Shown: positions 43,451 through 52,661 of the stretch, piece after piece | Numbering within the stretch: position 1 is the first letter of the stretch | Layout: every line of letters begins with the position of its first letter | Source: Alphaproteobacteria bacterium PA2 | GTDB taxonomy: Bacteria > Pseudomonadota > Alphaproteobacteria > Caulobacterales > Caulobacteraceae | Reading direction: 5' to 3' | DNA: 64,000 bases | Assembly (NCBI GenBank): GCA_002256425.1 | Contig: NKIZ01000001.1 | Coordinates: 2,081,001 to 2,145,000 of the forward strand | Position numbers and translations under genes: made by a program | Notes under the pieces: generated by a model | What the model was told of the DNA's origin: nothing | What the model saw: only the letters and a program-made list of their open reading frames with translations | Databases searched by the model: none

Positions 43451-44365
43451 TCACCTGGCTCCCTGTGCCATCGCAATCTGCTCTGCGAGGTCCTTCGGCA
43501 GGGTCAACCCGGACACGGCGACATCCTCGGCGAGGTGGGCCATTCGCGTGGCGCCGACCACGGCGCAGCTGATCTCGGCGTGACCCAGGACCCAGGCCAG
43601 GGCCGCCTGCGCGCCACTCAGTTCCGGCTGGTCATTGAGAAACCGGAAGCGCAGGCCGTCCGCGACTTCTTTGCGGTGGTTCTTGAGGGCCCGGGCCGCA
43701 TACCAGAGGTCACGAAGGCCCCTGATCTTCAGCACCTGCAGGCCCGTATGCCCCATGGCCAGGGGCATGCCCGCCAGAACCCCCTTCCCGGCTGCCTGTG
43801 CTGCGGCGGCCAGGGCTTTGCGCTCCGGTCTCAGGACATTGAAATCCATCATGACAAGGTCAAACTCCGGCGCCGCGATGACGGCGGCCAGGACCTCGGG
43901 ATCAAAGCTGTTGGCGCCAAGGGCCCGAACCAGCCCCCGTCGCTTGAACCCTGCCAGACCGTCCATAAACTCCGGCGTCAGTTCCTGCGCTGCCGGTCCA
44001 TGCAACTGGAGTATGGGAAGGCGTTCAAGCCCTAGCGTTTTCAGGCTGCGCAGGATGTCCTGCTCGATGGTGGGCAAGGACATGTCGCGACGCACCCTGC
44101 CCCCCTCGAACCGCGTGCCGGCCTTGGTGGCGATGATAAGATCAGAAGTGTCCCTGCCCCTCAGCGCCCGTCCGAGACGGGGCTCGGCGTTTCCGCCTGA
44201 ATAGGCGGGGCTGGTGTCGAAGACCGTGACGCCCTGGTCCAGGGCGAAATGCACCAGGGCTATGGCCTCCCGCTCCGGGAAGGCGCCCTGACCCCACCAG
44301 CTGGCGCAGCCAAAGCCGATCTCGGAAACCCTGAGCCCCGTGGCCCCGAGGGATCGATAGTGCAT
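43451..44365 (-). CDS. Aldo/keto reductase
   Basis: An NAD(P)H-dependent (beta/alpha)8-barrel oxidoreductase of 304 residues. The catalytic tetrad is seen as Asp50 and Tyr55 (FDTSPAY), Lys near 81 (IATKAG), and His near 122 (LQLHGP). The substrate is unknown. It lies 75 bases before the P450 on the same strand and could act on aldehyde or ketone products. It starts 17 bases after the 3' end of the tRNA-Val gene. Confidence 0.92.
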   Translation of the reverse strand: MHYRSLGATGLRVSEIGFGCASWWGQGAFPEREAIALVHFALDQGVTVFDTSPAYSGGNAEPRLGRALRGRDTSDLIIATKAGTRFEGGRVRRDMSLPTIEQDILRSLKTLGLERLPILQLHGPAAQELTPEFMDGLAGFKRRGLVRALGANSFDPEVLAAVIAAPEFDLVMMDFNVLRPERKALAAAAQAAGKGVLAGMPLAMGHTGLQVLKIRGLRDLWYAARALKNHRKEVADGLRFRFLNDQPELSGAQAALAWVLGHAEISCAVVGATRMAHLAEDVAVSGLTLPKDLAEQIAMAQGAR

Positions 44366-44382
44366 GTACCGGCCCTGATTGA

Positions 44383-44459
44383 TGGTGGGCGGCGAGGGGC
44401 TCGAACCCCCGACCCCCTGGGTGTAAACCAGGTGCTCTGACCAACTGAGCTAGCCGCCC
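44383..44459 (-). tRNA. tRNA-Val (anticodon TAC)
   Basis: A 77-base cloverleaf with encoded CCA on the minus strand. The acceptor stem GGGCGGC pairs with GCCGCCC; anticodon stem CCTGG/CCAGG encloses TTTACAC, giving anticodon TAC. It lies 53 bases downstream of the HU gene. Confidence 0.97.
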
Positions 44460-44512
44460 GCCCGGGGGCCTTAACACCCCTCGGCCGAACCGCAAAGGGG
44501 GAGGCCCGGGTC

Positions 44513-44785
44513 TTAGTTCAGGGCCTTCTTCAGGCCCTCGCCCATCTTGAAGCGCGCAGACCGGGATGCCGGGCGTTTGACGGTCTCACCGGTGCGGGGA
44601 TTGCGAGCTGTGCCTGCCGGCCGACTGACGGGTATGAAACTGCCAAAGCCGACCAGTCTGACTTCATCGCCGTTTCGGAGGGACTCCGTGACGCTATCGA
44701 GGACAACGTCCAGGGCCAGTTTGGCCTGAGCCTTGTTCAGCTCCGCCCTTTCGGCAATGACGGCAATCAGTTCGGCCTTTGTCAT
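44513..44785 (-). CDS. hup: DNA-binding protein HU
   Basis: A 90-residue histone-like DNA-bending dimer. It begins MTKAELIAVIAERAELNK, typical of HU, and has the beta-arm segment VSRPAGTARNPRTGETVKRPASR with the DNA-intercalating Pro. It lies just after lon on the same strand, the conserved lon-hup order, but the lon terminator at 44892-44917 separates them, so it should have its own promoter between 44786 and 44891. Confidence 0.95.
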   Translation of the reverse strand: MTKAELIAVIAERAELNKAQAKLALDVVLDSVTESLRNGDEVRLVGFGSFIPVSRPAGTARNPRTGETVKRPASRSARFKMGEGLKKALN

Positions 44786-44891
44786 GTTCGCGCCTCCCAG
44801 CCCGATGAATTCCGCCGACCCGGGACCTCCCACCTGGTCCAGGTCCGGCAGAAACCATTTATGACCCAGCGGAAGCCAGCGTCAAACAAAG

Positions 44892-44917
44892 GCGGCGCGG
44901 GAATGAACCCGCGCCGC
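44892..44917 (-). terminator. Rho-independent terminator of lon
   Basis: A perfect 10-pair GC stem (44892-44901 with 44908-44917) with a 6-base loop, 20 bases after the lon stop, followed on the minus strand by CTTTGTTTG. Confidence 0.8.
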
Positions 44918-44936
44918 GAATTTAGGCGTTATTCCC

Positions 44937-47336
44937 TCAATGGGTGATGACGGAGTCGTCCGTGGCCTCATCGGGGGCGACAGGCAATGCCCCCGCCGCC
45001 GGTTCAGTCCATTCGATCGGCGTCAGGGGCCGGATCAGGGTCAGGGCCAGGACCTCATCCACAGTCGAGACCGGAATGATCTCTAGGGCCGATTTCACGT
45101 TGTCCGGGATGTCGGCGAGATCCTTGGCGTTCTCCTTGGGGATCAGCACGGTCTTGACCCCCGACCGCAGGGCGGCCAGCAGCTTTTCCTTGAGACCGCC
45201 AATGGGCAGGACCCGTCCCCGCAGGGTGACCTCGCCGGTCATGGCGATGTCCTTGCGGATGGGAATGCCGGTCAGGACCGAGACAATCGCCGTGGCCATG
45301 GCCACACCGGCCGAGGGACCATCCTTGGGAGTCGCCCCCTCCGGAACGTGGATGTGGACATCGGTCCTGTCGAACAGGGGCGGTTCAATGCCGAAGTGGG
45401 TCGCCCGGCTGCGGACATAGGAATTTGCCGCCGAAATCGACTCCTTCATCACATCCTTGAGGTTGCCGGTTACGGTCATGCGACCCTTGCCCGGCATCTT
45501 CACCGCCTCAATGGTCAGGATATCGCCACCGAAGTCCGTATAGGCCAGGCCGGTGATGATCCCGATCTGATCCTCGGCGTCGGTCTCGCCATAGCTGTAC
45601 TTCTTGACCCCGGCGTATTTCTCCAGGCGTTCCGCGTCGACCGTGATGGATTTGGTCTTCTCACGACCCAGGTCACGAACCGCTTTCCGCGCCAGATTGC
45701 CCAGGGCCCGTTCCAGCGACCGCACGCCAGCTTCCCGGGTGTAGTAGCGGATGAGATCGCGGATTGTGTCGTCCGGAACGCTGAATTCCGCAGCCGTCAG
45801 GCCATGGTCCTTGGTCAGGCGCGGCAGGACGTGACGCTTGGCGATCTCGACCTTTTCGTCTTCGGTATAGCCAGGGATCCGGATGATCTCCATGCGATCC
45901 AGCAGGGGCTGGGGCATGTTGAGACTGTTGGCCGTGGTCACGAACATGACCGGCGACAGGTCATAGTCCACTTCCAGATAGTGGTCGGCGAAGGTCGAGT
46001 TCTGCGCCGGGTCCAGCACTTCCAGCAGGGCCGACGACGGATCCCCCCGCCAGTCCGAGCCCATCTTGTCGATCTCGTCGAGCAGGAAGAAGGCGTTGGT
46101 CGACTTGGCCTTCTTCATCGACTGGATGATCTTGCCAGGCATGGAGCCGATATAGGTCCGCCGGTGGCCGCGGATTTCGGCTTCGTCGCGGACGCCACCC
46201 AGGGAGACGCGCACGAACTCACGGCCGGTCGCCTCGGCAATGGACTTGCCAAGTGAGGTCTTGCCCACGCCGGGAGGTCCGACCAGGCAGAGGATGGGCC
46301 CCTTGAGTGCGCCGGTGCGGGCCTGGACAGCCAGGTACTCCAGGATCCGCTCCTTGACCTTTTCCAGACCGTAGTGGTCGTTCTCGAGCACGGCCTCGGC
46401 CTTGTCGAGATTGATCGGCTTGGTCTTGGCCTTGCCCCACGGAATGGACAGCAGCCAGTCCAGATAATTGCGGACCACGGTGGATTCCGCCGACATGGGG
46501 CTCATGTTCCGCAGCTTCTTCAGCTCGGCTTCGGCCTTGGTGCGGGCTTCCTTGGAGAGCTTGGTCTTCTTGATGCGGGCTTCCAGCTCGACCAGTTCAT
46601 CGCGATGGTCGTCCTGCTCGCCAAGTTCCCGCTGAATGGCCTTCATCTGCTCATTCAGATAGTACTCGCGCTGGGTCTTCTCCATCTGGCGCTTCACGCG
46701 ATTACGGATCTTCTTTTCCGTCTGCATGACGCTGATCTCGCCCTCCATGAGGGCGTAGACCTTCTCCAGGCGCTTCACGACATTGAACAGCTCCAGGAGG
46801 TTCTGCTTGTCGGAAATCTTGACGCTGAGGTGGGACGCGACACGGTCGGCAAGCTCGCCCGGCGCCTCGACCTGGGGCATGGCCGCCAGGGCCTCAGGCG
46901 GCACCTTCTTGTTGAACTTCACATAGGCTTCGAACTGCTCGATCACCGCCCGCGACAGGGCTTCAGCCTCGGTTGATGCGGCGCCATCCTCGGTGATGTA
47001 AGTGATTTCGGCCTCATAGAAGGCCGGTTCATCGGTCAGGCGGACAATGGCCGCCCGGGCCTTGCCCTCGACCAGCACCTTTACCGTGCCGTCGGGAAGC
47101 TTCAGCAGTTGCAGGACGCTGGCGACGACGCCGACGTCATAGATTGCGGACGGCTCGGGATCGTCGTCGTCCTTGTTCTTCTGGGTGGCAAGCAGGATCT
47201 GCTTGTCGGGGGTCTTCATCGCCTCTTCGAGGGCGCGGACGGTCTTCTCACGGCCCACAAAGAGCGGCACCGGCTGGTGCGGGAACACCACAATGTCCCG
47301 CAGGAGAAGCACTGGCAGGGTCTGGTTCTCGGTCAT
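44937..47336 (-). CDS. lon: ATP-dependent protease Lon
   Basis: A cytoplasmic AAA+ protease, 799 residues. It has an N-terminal LON substrate domain (about 5-200), coiled coil (about 200-280), Walker A GPPGVGKT (353-360), Walker B FFLLDE (416-421), and the Ser-Lys catalytic dyad with Ser675 in PKDGPSAG and the Lys of GGLKEK (716-718). In Caulobacter, Lon degrades cell-cycle regulators such as CcrM, DnaA and SciP. A heat-shock type promoter may lie upstream. Confidence 0.97.
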   Translation of the reverse strand: MTENQTLPVLLLRDIVVFPHQPVPLFVGREKTVRALEEAMKTPDKQILLATQKNKDDDDPEPSAIYDVGVVASVLQLLKLPDGTVKVLVEGKARAAIVRLTDEPAFYEAEITYITEDGAASTEAEALSRAVIEQFEAYVKFNKKVPPEALAAMPQVEAPGELADRVASHLSVKISDKQNLLELFNVVKRLEKVYALMEGEISVMQTEKKIRNRVKRQMEKTQREYYLNEQMKAIQRELGEQDDHRDELVELEARIKKTKLSKEARTKAEAELKKLRNMSPMSAESTVVRNYLDWLLSIPWGKAKTKPINLDKAEAVLENDHYGLEKVKERILEYLAVQARTGALKGPILCLVGPPGVGKTSLGKSIAEATGREFVRVSLGGVRDEAEIRGHRRTYIGSMPGKIIQSMKKAKSTNAFFLLDEIDKMGSDWRGDPSSALLEVLDPAQNSTFADHYLEVDYDLSPVMFVTTANSLNMPQPLLDRMEIIRIPGYTEDEKVEIAKRHVLPRLTKDHGLTAAEFSVPDDTIRDLIRYYTREAGVRSLERALGNLARKAVRDLGREKTKSITVDAERLEKYAGVKKYSYGETDAEDQIGIITGLAYTDFGGDILTIEAVKMPGKGRMTVTGNLKDVMKESISAANSYVRSRATHFGIEPPLFDRTDVHIHVPEGATPKDGPSAGVAMATAIVSVLTGIPIRKDIAMTGEVTLRGRVLPIGGLKEKLLAALRSGVKTVLIPKENAKDLADIPDNVKSALEIIPVSTVDEVLALTLIRPLTPIEWTEPAAGALPVAPDEATDDSVITH

Positions 47337-47455
47337 GTTACATCAACTCCTCGCCGGCTCCCTTGAACAAGCAGAACGCGGCTCGATTTCGTGTCCCGGT
47401 CGGAATGCCGGGGTTGGCCTGCCGGACGCCGCACAAGGTCGGCGCGTCAGGGTTC

Positions 47456-47485
47456 TTATGTGGCCGCTTTGAGCGCGCATTCAAG
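47456..47485 (-). promoter_or_regulatory. Possible heat-shock (RpoH) promoter of lon
   Basis: On the minus strand CTTGAA (47485-47480), a 16-base spacer, and CCACATAA (47463-47456) resemble the sigma-32 consensus CTTGAA and CCCCATnT. It would give a leader of about 110 bases before lon. Confidence 0.45.
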
Positions 47486-47511
47486 CTGAACGCCCGAACC
47501 ATGAACAACAA

Positions 47512-47540
47512 AACGCCCCGCAGGGGGTCTGCGGGGCGTT
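47512..47540 (-). terminator. Rho-independent terminator of clpX
   Basis: A perfect 12-pair stem (47512-47523 with 47529-47540) with a 5-base loop, 23 bases after the clpX stop, followed on the minus strand by TTGTTGTT. Confidence 0.85.
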
Positions 47541-47563
47541 CAATTGGCTCAAATAGCCCGATG

Positions 47564-48826
47564 TCAGGCGGCGCCGCCCTTGTCGCGGCGTTCTGCATAG
47601 ATGATCAGCGGCTGGGCGCGGCCATCCACCACTTCCGCATTGACGACCACTTCCTCGACGCCGTCGTAGGTGGGCAGTTCGTACATGGTGTCGAGCAGTA
47701 TGGCTTCGAGGATGGACCTCAGGCCCCGGGCGCCGGTCTTCCGGGCAATGGCCTTGCGGGCGACCGAATTGAGCGCGTCCTCGGTGAAGGTCAGGCCGAC
47801 ATTCTCCATGTCGAACAGACGCTGGTACTGCTTCACGAAGGCGTTCTTGGGCTCGGTGAGGATCTTCACCAGGGCCTTTTCGTCCAGATCGTCCAGGGTC
47901 GCGATGACCGGCAGGCGGCCAACGAATTCCGGGATCAAGCCGAAGCGCAGCAGGTCATCGGGTTCAACCTGACGGAAGACTTCACCTGTGCGACGCTCAT
48001 CCGGATCCGAAACCTTGGCGCCGAAACCGATGGAGGTCCCCTGCCCTCGGGCCGAGATGATCTTTTCGAGGCCGGCGAAGGCGCCGCCGCAGATGAACAG
48101 GATATTGGTGGTGTCCACCTGCAGGAACTCCTGCTGGGGATGCTTGCGGCCGCCCTGGGGCGGAACCGAGGCCACTGTACCTTCCATGATCTTCAGGAGG
48201 GCTTGCTGGACGCCTTCACCCGAAACGTCGCGGGTAATGGAGGGATTGTCCGACTTGCGGCTGATCTTGTCGACTTCGTCGATATAGACAATTCCGCGCT
48301 GGGCCCGCTCGACATTGTAATCGGCGGCCTGGAGCAGCTTCAGAATGATGTTTTCGACGTCTTCACCCACATAACCGGCTTCGGTCAGGGTCGTCGCGTC
48401 GGCGACGGTGAAGGGAACGTCGATGATTCGCGCCAGGGTCTGGGCCAGCAGGGTCTTGCCCGTACCGGTGGGACCGATGAGCAGGATGTTGGCCTTGCCC
48501 AGTTCGACGTCATTGTTCTTGGATGCGTGGTTCAGGCGCTTGTAGTGGTTGTGCACCGCCACCGAGAGGACCTTCTTGGCATGGTCCTGGCCGATGACAT
48601 AGTCATCGAGCACTTCCCGGATCTCCTTCGGCGTGGGCACTCCGTCCTTTGATTTCACGAAGGAAATCTTGTGCTCTTCCCGGATGATATCCATGCACAG
48701 CTCAACGCATTCATCGCAGATGAACACGGTCGGGCCCGCAATCAGCTTGCGGACCTCGTGCTGGCTCTTGCCGCAGAAAGAGCAGTACAGCGTGCTCTTG
48801 GAATCTCCGCTTGCGGCCTTGGTCAT
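47564..48826 (-). CDS. clpX: ClpX, ATPase subunit of ClpXP protease
   Basis: A hexameric AAA+ unfoldase that delivers substrates to ClpP, 420 residues from the ATG at 48826. The N-terminal zinc-binding domain has Cys15, Cys18, Cys37 and Cys40. The Walker A (GPTGTGKT), Walker B and IGF loop needed to dock on ClpP are present, the last as [12 protein letters not shown] followed later by GTSIGFGAK. An in-frame GTG 12 bases upstream is possible. It has its own terminator and is split from clpP by a three-gene plus-strand unit. Confidence 0.97.
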   Translation of the reverse strand: MTKAASGDSKSTLYCSFCGKSQHEVRKLIAGPTVFICDECVELCMDIIREEHKISFVKSKDGVPTPKEIREVLDDYVIGQDHAKKVLSVAVHNHYKRLNHASKNNDVELGKANILLIGPTGTGKTLLAQTLARIIDVPFTVADATTLTEAGYVGEDVENIILKLLQAADYNVERAQRGIVYIDEVDKISRKSDNPSITRDVSGEGVQQALLKIMEGTVASVPPQGGRKHPQQEFLQVDTTNILFICGGAFAGLEKIISARGQGTSIGFGAKVSDPDERRTGEVFRQVEPDDLLRFGLIPEFVGRLPVIATLDDLDEKALVKILTEPKNAFVKQYQRLFDMENVGLTFTEDALNSVARKAIARKTGARGLRSILEAILLDTMYELPTYDGVEEVVVNAEVVDGRAQPLIIYAERRDKGGAA

Positions 48827-49092
48827 GCTCTTTCTCACTCTCTTGACGCGCCAGCCCGAGGGGGAAGTCGCGTCAGCCTGGCGCGGCGATCAACGACGCC
48901 AACGCCTCACACTACGCCCAAGCTAGTTGTATAATCCTTGACAATCTCTGATCCTGACGCGGATCACAAGCCTTGCTGCAGGATCAAGGGCCGAACAGTC
49001 GGCCCTGCGGTGGCCGCGCAACACGAATCCCTAGATGGGTGCGGACTGTCCGATCGGCAAGGCTGGACGCGAAGACGGGTACAAGGACGAAA
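48827..49092. promoter_or_regulatory. Divergent intergenic region between clpX and the HAD phosphatase gene
   Basis: These 266 bases hold no credible gene. A perfect TATAAT hexamer on the plus strand at 48930-48935 and a TTGACA at 48938-48943 are seen, but neither has a properly spaced partner. The clpX and phosphatase promoters must be here. Confidence 0.3.
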
Positions 49093-49755
49093 ATGGCCAG
49101 GAAACTTCTGGGCGGCGGCGCGCCCCTGAGACTGTCGGTGGACGAGCAGCTCGAGGATATCGGGATCGTCGCCTATGACTTTGACGGCACAATCACCTGC
49201 CGCGACAGTTTCATGGCCTTCCTGAAATGGCGGGTGTCCTTCATGCGCTTCGCCAAGGGCATGGTCAGGCTGATCCCTGCCGCCTTCCTTTATCTGTTTC
49301 ATCACGACCGCGGCCGGCTGAAGGCTGCGACGGTCAAGGAATTCCTTGCGGGTATGACCAAAGAGGCCCTGGAGGCCGAAGCCCTGTCCTTCTGCGAAAG
49401 CCAGGCGACCGTTCTCATGCGTCCCGACGCCATCCGCAGCTGGCGCTACTGGCAGCAGAGGCAGGCCCGCCTGGTCATCGTGACGGCCTCTCCCGACATC
49501 ATTATCGCTCCCTTCGCCAGGGGCCTGGCCGCCGACACCCTGATCGCTACCGAACTTGCAGTGGACGAAAACGGGCGGATTACAGGCGCTTTCGCCACCC
49601 CTAACTGCCGTAGCCATGAAAAGGTAAGGCGCCTGCGGGCCCTGTTCGGTGAGGAAATTCGTCTGGCCGCCGCCTATGGCGATACCAGCGGCGATACGGA
49701 AATGCTCAAGCTGGCCGAGCACGCCGGCTATCGGGAATTCCGGGAAAGGCCCTGA
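49093..49755 (+). CDS. HAD-IB family phosphatase (SerB-like)
   Basis: A 220-residue haloacid-dehalogenase hydrolase. Motif I is YDFDGTIT with the nucleophile Asp and acid/base Asp around residues 26-28, motif II is IVTASP, and motif IV is AYGDTSGDTEML. The fold class is shared with phosphoserine phosphatase and 2-aminoethylphosphonate-type or lysophospholipid-type phosphatases; the substrate is unknown. AAGGAC lies 6 bases before the ATG at 49093. It is the first gene of a three-gene operon inserted between clpX and clpP. Confidence 0.88.
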   Translation: MARKLLGGGAPLRLSVDEQLEDIGIVAYDFDGTITCRDSFMAFLKWRVSFMRFAKGMVRLIPAAFLYLFHHDRGRLKAATVKEFLAGMTKEALEAEALSFCESQATVLMRPDAIRSWRYWQQRQARLVIVTASPDIIIAPFARGLAADTLIATELAVDENGRITGAFATPNCRSHEKVRRLRALFGEEIRLAAAYGDTSGDTEMLKLAEHAGYREFRERP

Positions 49756-49757
49756 CC

Positions 49758-50156
49758 ATGGCTGGCTACAGGTTCAGGGTCGCCAAACTGATCCGGGACA
49801 ACCTGCCCGCCATGATGCGCGACATGGGCCTGAGGGTATTTGAGCGCCGGCTCGAAGACCGTGACTATGATCTTGCCCTTCGCGCCAAGCTTCTGGAAGA
49901 AGCCTCCGAGGCCCATGCTGCCGGGACCCGCAATGAGATTGCCGGTGAACTGGCGGACCTGCAGGAGGTGATCCTCGCCCTTGCAGCCTTCCATGGCCTG
50001 ACGCCGGAAGAGGTTGAGGCCATTCGACTGGAGAAACGCCGGGAGCGGGGCGGTTTTGACGATCGGGTCTTCAATGCAGCCGTTGAGGCCGATCACGGCC
50101 TGCCCGCCGCGGACTATTATCTGGCGCGGCCCGATCAGTATCCGCAGGAACCATGA
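49758..50156 (+). CDS. MazG-like nucleoside triphosphate pyrophosphohydrolase family protein
   Basis: A 132-residue protein whose first half contains the all-alpha NTP-PPase motif: EEASE (about 47-51) then ELADLQE (about 64-70), giving the EExxE...ExxD metal-site pattern. KLIRDNLP at the N-terminus is typical of the phosphoribosyl-ATP pyrophosphohydrolase-like subgroup outside the histidine operon. It probably hydrolyses a nucleotide to the monophosphate. It starts 2 bases after the HAD gene and overlaps the next gene by 4 bases. Confidence 0.8.
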   Translation: MAGYRFRVAKLIRDNLPAMMRDMGLRVFERRLEDRDYDLALRAKLLEEASEAHAAGTRNEIAGELADLQEVILALAAFHGLTPEEVEAIRLEKRRERGGFDDRVFNAAVEADHGLPAADYYLARPDQYPQEP

Positions 50157-50407
50157 AACACGCTGGTCCCGCCGCTCTGGAACATCTGGCGGGCCTTCTC
50201 GCCGAACTCCGGAAACTTGAAGCCCTGAACGAAAAAAAGCCCGGAATCTTCTACCGAAAATCCCGGGCCTTCCTGCATTTTCATGAAGACCCAACGGGCC
50301 TGTTCGCAGATGTCCGCGATAAGGCCGGGATCGACTTCGACCGCTTCGACGTCAGCAACCCAACCAATTGGCCGGTCCTTGTCGCCGAAGTAGTACGGCG
50401 CCTCTAG
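50153..50407 (+). CDS. Unknown 84-residue protein
   Basis: This protein has an Ala/Leu-rich helix (about 5-25) followed by a conserved-looking core, KKPGIFYRKSRAFLHFHEDP, and a second acidic part (GIDFDRFDVSNP). It is soluble, with no signal. I do not recognise the family; the aromatic-rich core looks like a small alpha/beta domain. The ATG overlaps the preceding stop by 4 bases. The TAG stop lies in the first bases of the intergenic repeat. Confidence 0.7.
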   Translation: MKHAGPAALEHLAGLLAELRKLEALNEKKPGIFYRKSRAFLHFHEDPTGLFADVRDKAGIDFDRFDVSNPTNWPVLVAEVVRRL

Positions 50408-50519
50408 AGCGCGTTCCCTTTAGACGGAATCGTCTAAAGGGTAGAACTGCGCTTTAATCTAAAGGCTTAGAGCACGCTTGTCGCGATAACCGGTTCCCAC
50501 TTATCGCGGCGTGCTCTAG
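50404..50519. repeat. Two-hairpin intergenic palindromic repeat between convergent genes
   Basis: About 116 bases bounded by ctagagc and gctctag. The first hairpin has a perfect 11-pair stem (50416-50426 with 50431-50441) and a GAAT loop, with a third copy of tctaaagg at 50458-50465. The second is a long hairpin: 50469-50477 pairs with 50509-50517 and, inside it, 50482-50489 pairs with 50501-50508, with the loop containing ccggttcccac. The sequence resembles dispersed palindromic elements of alphaproteobacterial intergenic regions. Its ends provide the stop codons of both flanking genes, and it could act as a two-way terminator. Confidence 0.75.
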
Positions 50520-51130
50520 TCGTCGCCGCGGTTTTCCTGGACGAGATCGATCAGGCCCCAGGCCTTGGCCTCTTCCGGGGTCATGAAGGTGTCGCGGTCC
50601 AGCTTGTCCTCGACCTCTTCATAGGTCCGGCCGGTGTGCTTGGCGTAGATTTCGTTCAGGCGGCGCTTGGTCTTGATGATGTCCTCGGCATGGCGCTCGA
50701 TGTCCGAAGCCTTGCCGGAATAGCCGCCGGAGGGCTGGTGGACCATGATCCGGGCGTTGGGCAGGCTGATCCGCTGTCCGGGCGCGCCGGCCATCAGCAG
50801 GAACGAGCCCATGGAAGCCGCCATGCCCATGCAGAGGGTCACGATCGGGCACTTCACGTATTGCATGGTGTCATAGATCGCCAGACCAGAGGTCACCACG
50901 CCGCCCGGCGAGTTGATGTACATCTGGATCTCCTTCTTGGGGTTCTCGGCCTCAAGATAGAGCAGCTGGGCGCAGACCAGGGCGGCCATGCCGTCCTCGA
51001 CCGGTCCGCTCACGAAAATCACCCGCTCCTTGAGCAGGCGGGAAAAGATATCAAACGCCCGCTCGCCACGGCTGGTCTGCTCGACCACCATGGGAACGAG
51101 GTTGAGGGCGGTCGTCGCCGGATCACGCAT
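50516..51130 (-). CDS. clpP: ClpP, proteolytic subunit of ClpXP/ClpAP
   Basis: A serine peptidase forming the tetradecameric chamber, 204 residues from the ATG at 51130 ([19 protein letters not shown]). Catalytic Ser106 lies in GMAASMGS, His131 in MVHQPSGG, and the Asp near 180 in LDRDTFM. An ATG at 51148 is in frame but has no ribosome site. ClpXP is essential for Caulobacter cell-cycle proteolysis. The TAG stop is inside the intergenic repeat. A hairpin (51185-51191 with 51201-51207) lies in its leader. Confidence 0.97.
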   Translation of the reverse strand: MRDPATTALNLVPMVVEQTSRGERAFDIFSRLLKERVIFVSGPVEDGMAALVCAQLLYLEAENPKKEIQMYINSPGGVVTSGLAIYDTMQYVKCPIVTLCMGMAASMGSFLLMAGAPGQRISLPNARIMVHQPSGGYSGKASDIERHAEDIIKTKRRLNEIYAKHTGRTYEEVEDKLDRDTFMTPEEAKAWGLIDLVQENRGDD

Positions 51131-51238
51131 GGGAAGATGGCCCTTCATCAAGTGGAGGCGACTCTGTTCACAGAACCGCGTTGTCTGCCGATATCGCGTG
51201 TCGGCAGGCCGGTTGCAAGGTGAGGGAAAGGTCTAAAG

Positions 51239-51270
51239 AAAATCCCTCACCATTGCTGATGAGGGATTTT
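51239..51270 (-). terminator. Terminator of tig
   Basis: An 11-pair stem (51239-51249 with 51260-51270) and 10-base loop, 26 bases after the tig stop. The stem ends GGGATTTT and is followed by CTTTAG on the minus strand, with A-rich sequence on the other side. Confidence 0.75.
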
Positions 51271-51296
51271 GCAGAAATCAGCCTGTCTGGCGGCGA

Positions 51297-52661
51297 TCAG
51301 AGATCGTAGCCGGCCGGCATGTCGTCTTCCTTGAGGAGCTCGTCCTTGGAGACTTTTTCGTCCTTCACCTTGGCCTGACCGAGAATCAGGTCGACGACCT
51401 TGTCCTCGAAGATCGGGGCGCGCAGCTGGGCCTGGGCGTTGGGGTTCTGGCGGAGGAAGTCGAAGATCTGCTGGGCCTGCTGGCCATACTTCATGGCTTC
51501 CTGGCGCATGGCCTCGCCCAGTTCCTGATCGGTGACCTGGACGTTGTTGGTCCGGCCGATTTCGGCCAGGACCAGACCCAGACGCACCCGGCGCTCCGCG
51601 ATCTTGCGGTATTCGGTCTGCAGCTGATCGTCGGTCTTGTCAGCATCTTCCGGAGGCAGGCCGCCCTGCTCCTTGTCCTGCTGGACCTGGGCCCAGATCT
51701 GGCTGAACTCGGCTTCAACCATGCGCGGCGGCAGATCGAAGGCGTGCTTTTCGTCCAGGGCGTCCAGAAGGGCGCGCTTCAGCTTGAACCGCGAGGCGCC
51801 TGCATACTGGCTTTCCAGGTTGGTCTTCAGCAGCTCGGACAGCTTTTCGAGGTTTTCGATACCCAGGCGCTCGGCCAGAGCGTCGTCGGCCTTGGCAGCA
51901 ACAGGCGCCTTGACCTCCTTGACGGTCACTTCGAACTCGGCGTCCTTGCCGGCCAGATTTGCGGCCTGGTACTCGGCCGGGAAGGTCACCTTGACCACGA
52001 CGCTGTCGCCGGGCTTGGCGCCGACCAGCTGCTCTTCAAAGCCCGGAATGAACTGGCCCGAGCCCAGGGTCAGGCTGGCGTCTTCTGCAGCGCCGCCGTC
52101 AAAGGCCACGCCGTCCACCTTGCCCAGGAAATCGATGACCAGCTGGTCGCCGTCCTTGGCCTTCAGGGACTTGCCCGTGCGCGGCTCATAGGTGCGGTTC
52201 GACTTGGCCAGCTCGTCCAGGGCTTCCTTCACCTCGGCGGCAGTGGGCTCATAAACGGGCTTCTTGAGGGAGATCTTGGTCAGATCCGTCAGGGCGAATT
52301 CAGGCATGATTTCCAGGGAAATCTCGTAGGACAGGTCGGCCTTGCCATCGACAACGGCCTGGATGTCGCCTTCCGGCTTCAGATCGGGCTCGCTGGCCGG
52401 ACGCAGGTTGTTGTCCTCGATCACCTTCTGGGTGGTCTCATTGATGGTCTTCTCGACCACTTCGCTCATCAGCGACTTGCCGAACATCTTGCGGACGTGA
52501 GCCGGCGGAACCTTGCCAGGACGGAAGCCCTTGATGTTCAGGGTCGGGGCGATTTCCGCCACCCGGGCTTCATAAAGAGCGGCCAGATCGGCCGCCGGAA
52601 CGGTCACTCCGTAAACGCGGCTCAGGCCTTCGCCAGACTTCTCAACGATCTGCATCGACAT
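51297..52661 (-). CDS. tig: Trigger factor
   Basis: A ribosome-bound chaperone and prolyl isomerase, 454 residues. The ribosome-binding signature is in the N-terminal domain (GFRPGKVP, about 45-52), followed by an FKBP domain (about 160-245) and the helical arms. The ATG at 52661 is preceded by GAGGAAATAAGA; a second ATG two codons on is also usable. It is upstream of clpP, as usual. Confidence 0.96.
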   Translation of the reverse strand: MSMQIVEKSGEGLSRVYGVTVPAADLAALYEARVAEIAPTLNIKGFRPGKVPPAHVRKMFGKSLMSEVVEKTINETTQKVIEDNNLRPASEPDLKPEGDIQAVVDGKADLSYEISLEIMPEFALTDLTKISLKKPVYEPTAAEVKEALDELAKSNRTYEPRTGKSLKAKDGDQLVIDFLGKVDGVAFDGGAAEDASLTLGSGQFIPGFEEQLVGAKPGDSVVVKVTFPAEYQAANLAGKDAEFEVTVKEVKAPVAAKADDALAERLGIENLEKLSELLKTNLESQYAGASRFKLKRALLDALDEKHAFDLPPRMVEAEFSQIWAQVQQDKEQGGLPPEDADKTDDQLQTEYRKIAERRVRLGLVLAEIGRTNNVQVTDQELGEAMRQEAMKYGQQAQQIFDFLRQNPNAQAQLRAPIFEDKVVDLILGQAKVKDEKVSKDELLKEDDMPAGYDL

